A DNA stretch of 64,000 nt from Bacteroidota bacterium (lineage in GTDB: Bacteria > Bacteroidota > Bacteroidia > Chitinophagales > Saprospiraceae): assembly GCA_016124585.1 (NCBI GenBank), contig WGNL01000005.1:62001-126000 (forward strand), given 5' to 3'. The translations under genes and the position numbers were made by a program. The notes under the pieces were generated by a model. The model was not told where the DNA came from. It worked only from the letters and a program-made list of their open reading frames with translations, and made no database searches. Below are positions 8,500-16,999 of this stretch, in pieces (the stretch's first letter is position 1; each line of letters opens with the position of its first letter).

Positions 8500-9084
8500 A
8501 TGAAAAAGAGAACGATTTTTAATGCGTTGATGTTCCTGCTCATCCTTGGCCTTGGGTTCATACTCTACAAGCAAATCCAAGAACCTATCGCTTTTCAGTT
8601 GACAAAAGAAAAACGGGAAAAAGCAGTGACAGACAAACTTGTCAAAATCCGTAAAGCACAGGAAGCCTATCGTGGCGTCACTGGTAAGTTTGCACCTTCC
8701 TTCGAAGCCTTGACAGAAACCCTTACAAATGGTCGTTTTACAATTGTCAAGGTAAATGGTGATGCAGATGACATCAACAAAGTGAAGATTACTTACGATA
8801 CTTCTTATGTCAATGCGCTGGATTCCATCAAGACAATGGGCATTGATCTTACGGATATAGACCTTGTGCCTTATGGTGAAGGTGCAAAGTTTGAAATCCA
8901 TGCCGACACGGTTACCTACCAATCTGCGCTAGTGGATGTGGTTCAAGTTGGCACACCTTATTCAACTTTCATGGGCGAGTTCAAGGATCCAAAATTCAAG
9001 AAGTACGATGAAAAGTACGACCCAAAGAAGAAAATCAAATTTGGCGACCTTAACAAGCCTATCTTAACTGGAAGCTGGGAGTGA
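8500..9084 (+). CDS. Conserved single-pass membrane protein upstream of DUF3822
   Basis: The protein has 194 residues. A single N-terminal transmembrane helix (about 9-24) has basic residues on its N side, so the rest is probably periplasmic. The ectodomain starts with a helical, charged stretch (LTKEKREKAVTDKLVKIRKAQEAYRGVTGKF) loosely like the post-helix region of pseudopilins. There is no prepilin cleavage motif, so I do not call it one. Its stop overlaps the GTG start of the next gene by 4 bases, which indicates translational coupling. No function is assigned. Confidence 0.65.
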   Translation: MKKRTIFNALMFLLILGLGFILYKQIQEPIAFQLTKEKREKAVTDKLVKIRKAQEAYRGVTGKFAPSFEALTETLTNGRFTIVKVNGDADDINKVKITYDTSYVNALDSIKTMGIDLTDIDLVPYGEGAKFEIHADTVTYQSALVDVVQVGTPYSTFMGEFKDPKFKKYDEKYDPKKKIKFGDLNKPILTGSWE

Positions 9085-9935
9085 GTTACGACATCCTCGA
9101 ATCAGACTTCAACAAGAAATTATCAACTGCTTACCAACTGTCCATCCTAATTGGGATGGACAGTTTGGTTTATTTCGCTTTTGATACCAATAACAACAAT
9201 GCCTTGTTGTTGAGGGCAATACCCTATGTTCAAATGCCAGGGACCGAGGGGTTTAGTCTGACAGATGAGCTTAAGAAAATTTTTGCGAGGGAAGACCTGC
9301 TCAGCTATCTTTTCCGAAGGGTGAAAATCACTATGCCGGATGTACAGCCAGTGCTCGTGCCAGCTCGTCTTTACAATGAATACGAGAAAACCACTTACTT
9401 CACTGAGCTAATGAGCCAAGGCCATTCAGACAGCATCCAGAATGATGAGGTTGAAGAATTGGCCCTCCAAATCCTGTATCCGACCGACCCTACCTTGATG
9501 GCGCTGTTGAAAAAACAATTCCCTACAGCAAAGTTCTACAACAACGCCACACCTTACCTGCTAGGTTGCCGCAAAACCATCGACGAGGAGCGCACCCACA
9601 ACCTTTTTGTACATTTCACTAAAAAAAACATCTACATCTCGCTCTTCGACAAGAAGAACCTACAGTTTTCTAATTCCTTCAAATACCAAACGGCAGGTGA
9701 TGTGCTTTACTACGTCTTGCTAACCTACAGCCAGCACAGCCTTGACCCAACGCAACAACCACTGAATATTTCCGGCCAACTACTCGAAAACGCAGAGGTT
9801 TACAAAACACTTTTCCGTTACATCGGTGAAATTCGGTTTGTACCATTTCCCAACTTCCTGAATTTTAGCCGAAAATTCAATGAAGTACCTCCACATTTCT
9901 ACTTTGATTTATTCTCGCTGGCGCTTTGCAAGTAG
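9081..9935 (+). CDS. DUF3822 family protein
   Basis: The protein has 284 residues and resembles the Bacteroidota-specific DUF3822 family, an actin-like ATPase-type fold usually encoded next to rsmD. Visible features are the two-lobe pattern, with STAYQLSILIGMDSLVYFAFD near the N-terminus and ERTHNLFVHFTKKNIYISLF at about 170-190. The start is GTG at 9081, overlapping the preceding TGA in GTGA, and no upstream in-frame start exists. The biochemical role is not established. The DUF3822-rsmD order here is the arrangement I know from the phylum. Confidence 0.8.
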   Translation: MSYDILESDFNKKLSTAYQLSILIGMDSLVYFAFDTNNNNALLLRAIPYVQMPGTEGFSLTDELKKIFAREDLLSYLFRRVKITMPDVQPVLVPARLYNEYEKTTYFTELMSQGHSDSIQNDEVEELALQILYPTDPTLMALLKKQFPTAKFYNNATPYLLGCRKTIDEERTHNLFVHFTKKNIYISLFDKKNLQFSNSFKYQTAGDVLYYVLLTYSQHSLDPTQQPLNISGQLLENAEVYKTLFRYIGEIRFVPFPNFLNFSRKFNEVPPHFYFDLFSLALCK

Positions 9936-9970
9936 TTGTCAGGAATCTACATTTTCTTAACCCATCTTTT

Positions 9971-10534
9971 ATGCGCATCATTTCTGGCAAATTCAAAGGC
10001 AGGCGATTCAACCCTCCAGCCGATAAGTGGCCTACTCGTCCAACTACTGATGTCGCAAAAGAAGGTCTTTTCAATATTCTCCAGCATAGCCTCGATTTTG
10101 AAGACCTCAAAGTGCTGGACCTTTTTGGGGGCACTGGCAATCACAGTTACGAGTTCATTTCCCGTGGGTGCGAGGATGTCACCTACGTGGACAAATTTCC
10201 AGGTTGCGTAAAATTTGTGGAACAAACAGCTAAAGCGCTTGATATTCAGCAGTTTATTAAAATCGTAAACGCCGATGTGTTTAAATTCATAGAACGGTCA
10301 GTTGTAAAATACGATTTCATCCTTGCTGACCCACCTTTTCAAATGCCAGCCATCGAGACCCTTCCAAATTTGATTTTTGAAAAAAACATGCTCCACCCAG
10401 GCGGTCAATTCGTTTTGGAACACAACTACCTGCATCAATTTGAAATGCATCCCCGCTATGTACAGCAGCGCAATTATGGTGGCACTATCTTCAGTTTTTT
10501 TGAAATGCCAATTGATGCACAAGCTCAGGACTAA
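9971..10534 (+). CDS. rsmD: 16S rRNA (guanine(966)-N2)-methyltransferase RsmD
   Basis: RsmD methylates N2 of G966 in 16S rRNA during 30S assembly, using S-adenosylmethionine. I start at ATG 9971 because the conserved N-terminus MRIISGKFKGRRF begins there; an in-frame ATG at 9926 would overlap the DUF3822 gene. The 187-residue product has RPTTDVAKEGLFNIL, SAM motif I VLDLFGGTGNHSYEFISRG (most relatives have FAGTG) and the catalytic ADPPF (usually DPPY). The phenylalanine is a conservative change often seen in this phylum's RsmD. It probably shares a transcript with the two genes before it. Confidence 0.93.
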   Translation: MRIISGKFKGRRFNPPADKWPTRPTTDVAKEGLFNILQHSLDFEDLKVLDLFGGTGNHSYEFISRGCEDVTYVDKFPGCVKFVEQTAKALDIQQFIKIVNADVFKFIERSVVKYDFILADPPFQMPAIETLPNLIFEKNMLHPGGQFVLEHNYLHQFEMHPRYVQQRNYGGTIFSFFEMPIDAQAQD

Positions 10535-10612
10535 CTCGTCACTGTCTTTTTAAGAAAGTCATTTGGTAGAAATAGCTGACCTCTATATCCAATGACGATT
10601 CTATTTTTTTGC

Positions 10613-10620
10613 TAAATTTG
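10613..10620 (+). promoter_or_regulatory. -7 element before the kelch gene
   Basis: TAAATTTG matches TAnnTTTG. No good TTTG lies at the right distance upstream. Transcription would start near 10627, about 65 bases before the ATG at 10692. Confidence 0.35.
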
Positions 10621-10691
10621 GGCATCCATCTAAAGGCGTTCCGTCGCTTTTTTCAATTAGCACTATTCTTCCCTCCGCCCAAAATTTTGTG

Positions 10692-11996
10692 ATGAACAAA
10701 GCACTTTGCCTGCTTTTACCTTTATTGTTATTGGTAAATGCGGCTATTTCACAGTACACTTCCCTTGCCCCATTGCCAGAGGCTACCTCTAATAATGCCG
10801 TCGTCGCAGCTGTGTCAAACGGCAAAACCTACGTCTACTCCTTCTGTGGCATCGACTCCACCAAAGCTTTTTCAGGCATTCATCTCAATGCTTGGCGCTA
10901 TGATTTGCAAGCCGACGAGTGGGCGTCCTTGCCACCGGTTCCCGATCCAGCGGGTGGAAAGATTGCCACCGCTGCCAGCCTCCTAAAAGGCAAGATTTAT
11001 GTGACAGGCGGCTACCATGTTGCCCAAAACGGCAACGAAACGAGCAGCAACAAAATACATGTTTTTGACCCAGCTACCAGTGTTTGGTTGCCAGATGCCG
11101 CTCCAATTCCTACACCAATTGATGACCATGTACAAGCTACTTGGCGAGACAGTTTATTGTATGTCGTAACTGGTTGGAGCAACACGACCAATGTTCCCAA
11201 CGTGCAGATTTTCAACCCAACGACCAATACTTGGCTGCCTGGCACTTCCGTTCCAAATAATACCAACTTCAAAGTGTTTGGTGCTAGTGGGGTCATCATC
11301 GGTGACACAATTTATTATGCAGGTGGTGCCCGTACTGGCTCGAATTTCCCTGCCACCAGTTTTTTCCGCAAGGGGTTTATCAACCCGGACGACCCCACTC
11401 AAATTGAATGGACTGGCTATGATTCTCCTGCCGCAAAAGGTTATCGCATGGCTGCTGCTACTTTTGGCAGCCGACCCATTTGGCTTGGCGGCGCTGATGT
11501 CACTTATAATTATGATGGCATAGCCTATAATGGTTCGGGCGGCGTTGTTCCCCTCAACAGGACGACCCTTTACGACCCAGCTAATGACAATTTTTTCCAA
11601 ACCAACGGAAATATACCTGCTGTAATGGACCTTCGTGGCGCTGCGCAAATAGCTGACAATGTGCTGATTATCGTGGGAGGTATGACCGCTGGCCAGCAAG
11701 TGACAAACCAAGTTTGGCGGCTATCGCTTGATGACTTGACCGAGGTGAATGACACGACCAGTGACGCTGATTTTTTTAATGTTTACCCAAATCCAACGTC
11801 AGGTGGCTTGACCGTTGAATTTCCCGGTAATTTTGAATTGGAAGTTTACAACCAATCCGGCCAACTTATGATTTATGAAAAAGGAGAAGGGGGAGTACAT
11901 TTTTTTACCCATGAACTACCGACAGGCATGTACTATGTAGACTTGTTGGCAGAGGATGGATGGCGGGGTTCTAAGCAATTTTTCGTGAAGCAATAG
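10692..11996 (+). CDS. Secreted kelch-repeat protein with type A T9SS sorting domain
   Basis: A signal peptide (about 1-21, LLPLLLLVNAAISQ) is followed by a six-bladed kelch-like propeller to about residue 350. Recurrent blade motifs are GKIYVTGGY, IHVFDPATSVWLP, LLYVVTGW, VQIFNPTTNTWLPG, TIYYAGGA and VLIIVGGM. The C-terminal 75 residues form a T9SS type A domain: FNVYPNPTSGGLTVEF, then VYNQSGQL and LPTGMYYVDL. The protein is therefore probably exported through the type IX system to the surface or medium. A GTG precedes the ATG by one codon; I chose the ATG. The kelch domain usually binds protein or sugar, and its ligand here is unknown. Confidence 0.88.
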   Translation: MNKALCLLLPLLLLVNAAISQYTSLAPLPEATSNNAVVAAVSNGKTYVYSFCGIDSTKAFSGIHLNAWRYDLQADEWASLPPVPDPAGGKIATAASLLKGKIYVTGGYHVAQNGNETSSNKIHVFDPATSVWLPDAAPIPTPIDDHVQATWRDSLLYVVTGWSNTTNVPNVQIFNPTTNTWLPGTSVPNNTNFKVFGASGVIIGDTIYYAGGARTGSNFPATSFFRKGFINPDDPTQIEWTGYDSPAAKGYRMAAATFGSRPIWLGGADVTYNYDGIAYNGSGGVVPLNRTTLYDPANDNFFQTNGNIPAVMDLRGAAQIADNVLIIVGGMTAGQQVTNQVWRLSLDDLTEVNDTTSDADFFNVYPNPTSGGLTVEFPGNFELEVYNQSGQLMIYEKGEGGVHFFTHELPTGMYYVDLLAEDGWRGSKQFFVKQ

Positions 11997-12116
11997 AAGC
12001 TGGAAGTCAGTTCGGCAGCTGTTTGGCAGTATCTGCAATATTTTAAAGTTAAGAGTTTGCATATGGCCAGGGAAGCCGCTGAAATTAAACAACGGACAGG
12101 CTAAAAGGCTGCCAAT

Positions 12117-12947
12117 TCACTTAATTGCCTCCACATACAGCATTGGAACGGTCATCTTTAGTTCGCCGTCCCAGTCAGCCTGTTCATTCAATTTTTTTTC
12201 AAGGTAAGCGAAAACCCGAACTTCCTCTTCAGGAGGCACCAAGCTGCGCCAACTCGGCAAAAAACCGATGACAATTAGGAAATGGTTTAAAAATGCCGAA
12301 CCACTGACAAAGCGCATGTGAAACTTGTCCCGCACCATTTTGACGATGCTAAAACGGGCTTCTTCCAACAAATCACGAATCGACTCGTCTGTACCCCTGT
12401 GTTGCACATGGGTTTTTAGTTTTGGCAAACAATCTTCCAGCCCCAATTCACGCAACGTGGACTCAAACACCGTGTAAAACTCCATGAAATGCCCTTCGAT
12501 ATTGGTGGTGAGGCAAAGCCGCCCGTTCTGTTTGAGCACCCGTCGGCATTCCTGCACGACCTGGGCTGGCTCGTCAAAATTGTTGATGCCCAAGTTGCAG
12601 GTAACAAGGTCAAAGACTTGGTCAGCAAAGGGCATCTTGGCGGCATCGCCCAGTACAATTTCAATACTGGGCAAAAGCTGGTGGTGGTCTTTTTTCCAAT
12701 TTGCCCGCTCTACGGCGGCGGCCCAAGGGTCAATCCCCGTGACTTGGCTACTGGCATCTAGGCGGTTGGCCAACTCAAAAAGCGGGAAACCTGGGCCGCA
12801 GCCCACGTCCAACAGCGATACACCCTTGCGGAGTGGCACTTGCTCCAGCAGCATTTTACCGAAATAAGAAGACCAAAGCGAAAGCTCCTCTAACAAAAGC
12901 ACTGTGTCGGGACTTTCAATGGGGAAGTTTTTTTCGAGGAAGGTCAT
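12117..12947 (-). CDS. Class I SAM-dependent methyltransferase (Methyltransf_11-like)
   Basis: The protein has 276 residues. Motif I is SLLDVGCGPGFPLFELANRL, the acidic loop is TGIDPWAAAVERA, and motif III/IV is PFADQVFDLVTCNLGINNF followed by ECRRVLKQNGRLCLTTN. This is the UbiE/COQ5-type arrangement. The C-terminal 110 residues are a family-specific cap with a conserved-looking FLNHFLIVIGFLPSW. There is no pathway context: it sits alone between a secreted kelch protein and a tail-collar protein. The substrate is unassigned. Confidence 0.82.
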   Translation of the reverse strand: MTFLEKNFPIESPDTVLLLEELSLWSSYFGKMLLEQVPLRKGVSLLDVGCGPGFPLFELANRLDASSQVTGIDPWAAAVERANWKKDHHQLLPSIEIVLGDAAKMPFADQVFDLVTCNLGINNFDEPAQVVQECRRVLKQNGRLCLTTNIEGHFMEFYTVFESTLRELGLEDCLPKLKTHVQHRGTDESIRDLLEEARFSIVKMVRDKFHMRFVSGSAFLNHFLIVIGFLPSWRSLVPPEEEVRVFAYLEKKLNEQADWDGELKMTVPMLYVEAIK

Positions 12948-12987
12948 GTATGTTTGTTAATCTGAGTGGCTGCTGCCGAAATCCCCG

Positions 12988-12995
12988 CAAAACTA
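12988..12995 (-). promoter_or_regulatory. -7 element for the methyltransferase gene
   Basis: The minus strand reads TAGTTTTG, a perfect TAnnTTTG box, about 41 bases upstream of the methyltransferase ATG. The -33 position is weak (TTTC, 16-base spacer). Confidence 0.35.
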
Positions 12996-13182
12996 AAAAA
13001 CAATGGTTTGTGAAAAAGTTTGTTTTGGACAAAATGATTTATGTCAAATGAAATGAATAAAAGCCGTCATCTGTAGAAAGGAATGCTCGTCAGTACGCCT
13101 TTTTGGCAATCATTTACTACATTGCAGCAAGCCCAATCTTTATTAGCCAATGCTTATTACCTAACAAAACAATCTATCAAAC

Positions 13183-13704
13183 ATGGAACCATTCATCGGA
13201 GAAATCAAACTATTTGCAGGCAACTTCGCCCCACGTGGCTGGGCATTTTGCGACGGCCAATTACTTCCCATCAATCAATGGCAAGCACTTTTTAGCATCC
13301 TTGGCACCATTTACGGCGGCGATGGACGAACAACTTTTGCAATGCCAGACTTAAGGGGTAGGGTAGCTATTCATCGAGGAACCGGGCCTGGCTTGAGTGA
13401 CTATAATATAGGAGAAAAAGGCGGAGAAGAAACGGTCACTTTGACCATTCCACAGCTTCCCATCCATAGCCATACACTCAATGCCAACAAGTACAATGGC
13501 GACACTTCCGATACGCCCGGCTCATCACTGGCCGACTCGAAGGGCAGTGACCGGGACTACAACAAATCCGGCACCGTGAATACGCAGATGTCTTCTAATT
13601 CTATTGGCAATACGGGCAGTGGACAGGCCCATGAAAATAGACAGCCATACTTGGCCTTAAATTATATCATTGCTATGCAAGGTATTTATCCGGCGAGGAA
13701 TTAA
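13183..13704 (+). CDS. Phage tail collar domain (microcystin-dependent protein-like) protein
   Basis: The protein has 173 residues. It begins with the tail-collar signature: EIKLFAGNFAPRGWAFCDGQ, LLPINQWQALFSILGTIYGGDG and FAMPDLRGRVAIHRG. It ends with QPYLALNYIIAMQGIYP, the closing motif of MdpB-type proteins. Homologous genes occur both in contractile tail or fibre modules and as isolated chromosomal genes. Here it is isolated: no sheath, baseplate or other tail gene is in the window. A 13-bp hairpin closes the gene. The role is unknown, possibly an adhesive surface or tail-tip protein. Confidence 0.88.
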   Translation: MEPFIGEIKLFAGNFAPRGWAFCDGQLLPINQWQALFSILGTIYGGDGRTTFAMPDLRGRVAIHRGTGPGLSDYNIGEKGGEETVTLTIPQLPIHSHTLNANKYNGDTSDTPGSSLADSKGSDRDYNKSGTVNTQMSSNSIGNTGSGQAHENRQPYLALNYIIAMQGIYPARN

Positions 13705-13742
13705 CCACTAATTTAAATAAATTAACATGGATAAAAGGGGGG

Positions 13743-13772
13743 GCAATTATTCCGTCAGAACGGAATAATTGC
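13743..13772 (+). terminator. Perfect 13-bp hairpin after the tail-collar gene
   Basis: GCAATTATTCCGT (13743-13755) and ACGGAATAATTGC (13760-13772) are exact inverted repeats with a CAGA loop. The downstream T-run is weak, so this is a terminator or 3'-end stabiliser. The stretch GGGGGGG just upstream is also notable. Confidence 0.6.
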
Positions 13773-13834
13773 TAAACATTACATCAAGGGTAAGCTGTAA
13801 AAATTTAAAATACCACAATAGTGTTTTCAATTTT

Positions 13835-14476
13835 TTAAAGTCCAACAGCTGCCCTAAAATCGGCATTGCTAGGCTTGACTGCTGAAGTGAAAAAATGTGT
13901 CAAATTGCCGTTTTCATCCACAACGTATTTACAGAAATTCCAAGTCGGCGCTTGGTTGTTCCATCCATTCAGTTCTTTGTGGGATAACCATTTGTAGAGT
14001 TCGTTTTGCATTGCCCCTACTACGTCGGTTTTCTCAAACATTTGAAAACTGACATCATAATTATTGGCGCAAAACTGGGCAATGTCGTGGTTAGAACCTG
14101 GCTCCTGGCTACCAAAATTATTGGCCGGAAAGCCAAGTACCACGATATTGTCGCCATATTCTTCATGAAATGCCTGCCAATCAGCATATTGTGGTGTGTA
14201 GCCGCATTGCGAAGCAACGTTCAGCACAACGACTTTCTTCCCCATGTATTTTTTGAAATTAATGAGTTCGCCACTGACTAAATCTGGCATTTTAAAATCG
14301 TAAAATGCGGATTGCGTCGCTTCGTTTTCTGTATCAGTATTTGGGTCAACCACATTCAGGTTAGCGCTGTCAGTGCTTTCCATCGTTGGTGTTTCCACGA
14401 TTGGAGCAATGGAATCATCCTTAGAGTTGCAAGCAAAAAAGAAAGAAATAAGTAAGGAAAACAACAGGTATTTCAT
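13835..14476 (-). CDS. Glutathione/thioredoxin peroxidase family lipoprotein
   Basis: The protein has 213 residues. A short leader ends in SFFFACNS, a lipobox-like site with Cys16; an acidic linker follows, and the GPx fold begins near residue 58. Peroxidatic Cys91 sits in NVASQCGYTPQY, glutamine Q125 in FPANNFGSQEPG, and W179-N180 in TWNFCKY, which completes the catalytic set. Cys136 in IAQFCANNY is in the place of a resolving cysteine, so it probably uses thioredoxin-like reductants rather than glutathione. The lipobox suggests an anchored, envelope-located peroxidase, less common than the cytoplasmic form. Confidence 0.88.
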   Translation of the reverse strand: MKYLLFSLLISFFFACNSKDDSIAPIVETPTMESTDSANLNVVDPNTDTENEATQSAFYDFKMPDLVSGELINFKKYMGKKVVVLNVASQCGYTPQYADWQAFHEEYGDNIVVLGFPANNFGSQEPGSNHDIAQFCANNYDVSFQMFEKTDVVGAMQNELYKWLSHKELNGWNNQAPTWNFCKYVVDENGNLTHFFTSAVKPSNADFRAAVGL

Positions 14477-15105
14477 GTTGTGGGTATTTAATTTGAAAAT
14501 CGTTACAACTGGATATACGAGCAGGTGGATGGTTTCGGTTTTCTGTTAGTGCGGTTTTATACAATTCCTTTGGATAGGTAAGTTTATTAATATCCTACTT
14601 TATGTGTCAAAACATATATCCTATGGAGAACTATGCTAATACCCCATCCATAATTATACCTTCATGTTTATGACTATTGTAATTATTTTTTGATGTTAAA
14701 CCCCCCCATCTTGTACGATGTATATGCCAATAATGTAAGCAATTTGTTCGGACTAAATGTCAAACCCAGCGTGCCCATTATTCCCGTATAGCGATAGTTG
14801 TGGCCAAGTAAAAAGCCCAAAACCTAGTTCAGATTTTGGCCAGGATTCGCATTGCGCAGCAAGTAAACTGCAATATGCAAGCAGTAATATAATGATTAAA
14901 TATAGAAGTTTGAGCATGAAAAAAGTAGTTCGGTGGATATTGGTAAGTACTGCAAAACGGAAAGGTAACGTTGGTTCACTTGCAACAATTAACCAGTAAC
15001 AAAACCACCAAAGCAAGGCAAAAAAACATCTCCTTCTTGACTTTCAGCCAGTTGATAGTTACATTCGTGCATCTTTTACTTCAATAATCACTAAACGCTT
15101 ATCTT
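14477..15105. other. 629-base AT-rich region with a probable gene remnant
   Basis: It separates the peroxidase gene (minus) from the acidic T9SS protein gene (plus). It holds a minus-strand broken ORF with a signal peptide (14683-14917) and a run of seven C followed by an imperfect palindrome (14707-14720) similar to one at 29831-29844. A weak plus promoter-like TACATTCG (15060-15067) lies about 39 bases before the ATG at 15106. Confidence 0.5.
14683..14917 (-). pseudogene. Short secreted-protein ORF, probably a frameshifted remnant
   Basis: From ATG 14917 the minus strand encodes a clear signal peptide (MLKLLYLIIILLLAYCSLLA) and then CESWPKSELGFGLFTW, and it stops at 14753 after 54 residues. 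A +1 shift just before that stop continues an open frame reading SPNKLLTLLAYTSYKMGGF to a stop at 14683. No family was recognised. It could be a small intact secreted peptide, but the continuing frame suggests decay of a longer exported protein. Confidence 0.3.
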
Positions 15106-16782
15106 ATGAAGAATTTTCACTACTGTTTTGTGCTGGTCTTGATGGTTTGCATGTCATTTTACAGTGCCAATCTGCAAGCTCAACAAGAGGACTTTTCCAT
15201 TTATGAACCCGCAAGTCCAACCATTCTTGACAAACTGTACTCCGAAAGTCTGAGGTCGATTGGAGCTTCGGAAGCGCAAATTGAGGCAGTTTTATTAGCA
15301 GGCGATCAATATTATGAGCAACTGAATGAGCTGCAATATGCTTTCATTTACCACGAGGACTTGGATGAAGAGGAAGCCAATATCGAAGCAGCACTTATCA
15401 ATAAGGTTCGGGAAATTTTGACGGAGAAGCAGTTCGCTGATTTGGAAAAATACAGCTACAACTACGACGACGAAGATGATGACGTTATTTTCGATGGCAG
15501 CAACTGGGATGAAACGGCATTTGTCAAAGCTGCCACTGAATTTTTCAAGTCTGAGTTTGAGTTTCTGGACATCAGCCAAGAACAGGCAACTGCTTTGGCG
15601 CAAAAGCAAGCTGGCATTTTCAAGGAAAACAAATCAGCGGAATATGAGGAACTTATGGCACTAACCTTTAAGGAGGTGCTTACGCCAGAACAGTTTGAAA
15701 AATATGCGATTAATAAAACTGAACAGAAGGCCATTGCAGAACAGCAGGCATTGGAAGAAATGGAGATGGAAAATGCAGATATGGATGAAATTTCGGAAGA
15801 TGTCAGCATTGAGGAGGTTATTCAGGAAGACCAATCAATTACGGAAGAGGAAAGCTATGTCGATGTTGATGAATTAAACGAGCGGATGGCTAAAATTGAG
15901 GAAAAGCGTCTGCAAAGAGAGGCGGAACAACTTGCTTTTATGAAGACAATGATGGCGTCTTTTAAAACCTATTTTATCCCAGAGCGTGCCATTATCCGGG
16001 CAAAAATAGAAGCCAGTATTAGCGCTGAAGACCTTGCCGTTTTGGAGGGTTTAAGAACTAAATATGCAGCATTAGTTGCTGAATACGAACAAATCATAGC
16101 GGAACGATATAGCTTATCAGGTCGGGAAGTCTCTGAAATGGAAAAATATACGATAGAGGCAAAAATATATGCTGAAAAGGAAATCCTAAACTTTGATAAA
16201 AGCCAAAGAACAAATGTGTTGAAAGAAATGGTGCAGGCAGACCGGGCCACCTTTAATTTGTGCAAGGAATTGGCCAGCCGCTACGATAAAGTGATGGACG
16301 ATGCCGCAAAAGAAACGGACCTGCTCATAGTGGCTTGGTTCATGCAATTGGTTCCGCAGCTGCCCGAATCGGTAGCTATGCCTGAGAATGTCCAAGAAGA
16401 AATCAGGAATGAAATCATCAAACCAGTGTATGACACCAAGGAAGTGGAGTATTATCGCAATATTGCTTTCTTGCTAGTAAGGCCGGGCGAATACAATCCT
16501 TCCGATTTGCAGTCCAACCGCCTTATCCATGAATTGTCGGCATTTCCAGTTCCCGCCAAGGATTTTCAAAAATTGAACTTTACCCTAGCTGCTGATGGCA
16601 TCGTCATTATTGATATTGTATCACAAGATGGAAAACTGATTAAGCAGGTTCAAAATGGCAATATGACCAAAGGTGTCCATCAAATAAATGTGGATATACA
16701 GGATTTGCCAGCTAGGGCGTTTTTCTACCGCATCTCAAATGCGCAGGGGACTTCCTTGGTGAAGTCTATCAAAGCAAACTAG
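15106..16782 (+). CDS. Acidic secreted protein with LTxxQ-like motifs and a C-terminal T9SS-like domain
   Basis: The protein has 558 residues. The signal peptide is about 1-25 (ending NLQAQQ). The mature part is very acidic and mostly helical, with an extreme Asp/Glu patch YNYDDEDDD (about 122-130) and a coiled coil at 205-285. Two motifs, REILTEKQF (about 103) and KEVLTPEQF (about 196), look like the LTxxQ motif of Spy/CpxP-like periplasmic proteins, each after a helical pair. The C-terminal about 80 residues (AFPVPAKDFQKLNF, IVSQDGKLIKQV, LPARAFFYRISN) form a T9SS type A-like sorting domain. I do not recognise the family as a whole. It may be a surface chaperone-like or cation-binding protein. 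Confidence 0.65.
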   Translation: MKNFHYCFVLVLMVCMSFYSANLQAQQEDFSIYEPASPTILDKLYSESLRSIGASEAQIEAVLLAGDQYYEQLNELQYAFIYHEDLDEEEANIEAALINKVREILTEKQFADLEKYSYNYDDEDDDVIFDGSNWDETAFVKAATEFFKSEFEFLDISQEQATALAQKQAGIFKENKSAEYEELMALTFKEVLTPEQFEKYAINKTEQKAIAEQQALEEMEMENADMDEISEDVSIEEVIQEDQSITEEESYVDVDELNERMAKIEEKRLQREAEQLAFMKTMMASFKTYFIPERAIIRAKIEASISAEDLAVLEGLRTKYAALVAEYEQIIAERYSLSGREVSEMEKYTIEAKIYAEKEILNFDKSQRTNVLKEMVQADRATFNLCKELASRYDKVMDDAAKETDLLIVAWFMQLVPQLPESVAMPENVQEEIRNEIIKPVYDTKEVEYYRNIAFLLVRPGEYNPSDLQSNRLIHELSAFPVPAKDFQKLNFTLAADGIVIIDIVSQDGKLIKQVQNGNMTKGVHQINVDIQDLPARAFFYRISNAQGTSLVKSIKAN

Positions 16783-16797
16783 ATTTTGGATAATTTG

Positions 16798-16844
16798 AAA
16801 ACAGGAAGCCCATCGTTAGTTACTGGCGATGGGCTTCCTGTTTT
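16798..16844 (+). terminator. Strong Rho-independent terminator
   Basis: An 18-bp perfect stem has left arm 16798-16815 and right arm 16827-16844, with an 11-base loop. It starts with AAAACAGGAAG and ends in CTTCCTGTTTT. It lies 15 bases after the stop of the acidic T9SS protein. Confidence 0.85.
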
Positions 16845-16873
16845 AGAGCTTTACTTTTTCGTTAACACAACTA

Positions 16874-16909
16874 TTTGCCTGCAAACGCCTTATTATTTGC
16901 TTATCTTTG
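16874..16909 (+). promoter_or_regulatory. Promoter of the ABC-F gene
   Basis: TATCTTTG (16902-16909) is a perfect -7 box. The nearest TTTG (16874-16877) is 24 bases upstream, one base beyond the usual spacing. Transcription would start near 16916, which places the paired palindromes at 16932-16988 inside the leader of the ABC-F mRNA. Confidence 0.5.
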
Positions 16910-16931
16910 CAACCTTTTTCAAAAAAAAGGT

Positions 16932-16988
16932 AACACGGACTGCCAGTCCGTGTTGACAAAACAAAAAATCACGGACTGGCAGTCCGTG
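16932..16988 (+). repeat. Two inverted copies of a REP-like palindrome
   Basis: Copy one (16932-16954) has arms AACACGGACTG and CAGTCCGTGTT around a central C. Copy two (16970-16988) has arms CACGGACTG and CAGTCCGTG around a central G, so it is the inverted version of copy one. Each can fold alone, and the two can also pair with each other. The layout resembles paired REP elements (BIMEs). It ends only 11 bases before the ABC-F start codon. Confidence 0.75.
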
Positions 16989-16999
16989 CTACAGCAAAC

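Noticed and set aside
8500-9084. Pseudopilin call for the single-pass protein
   Set aside because: There is a charged helix after the membrane segment but no prepilin peptidase site and no type II or IV pilus genes nearby.
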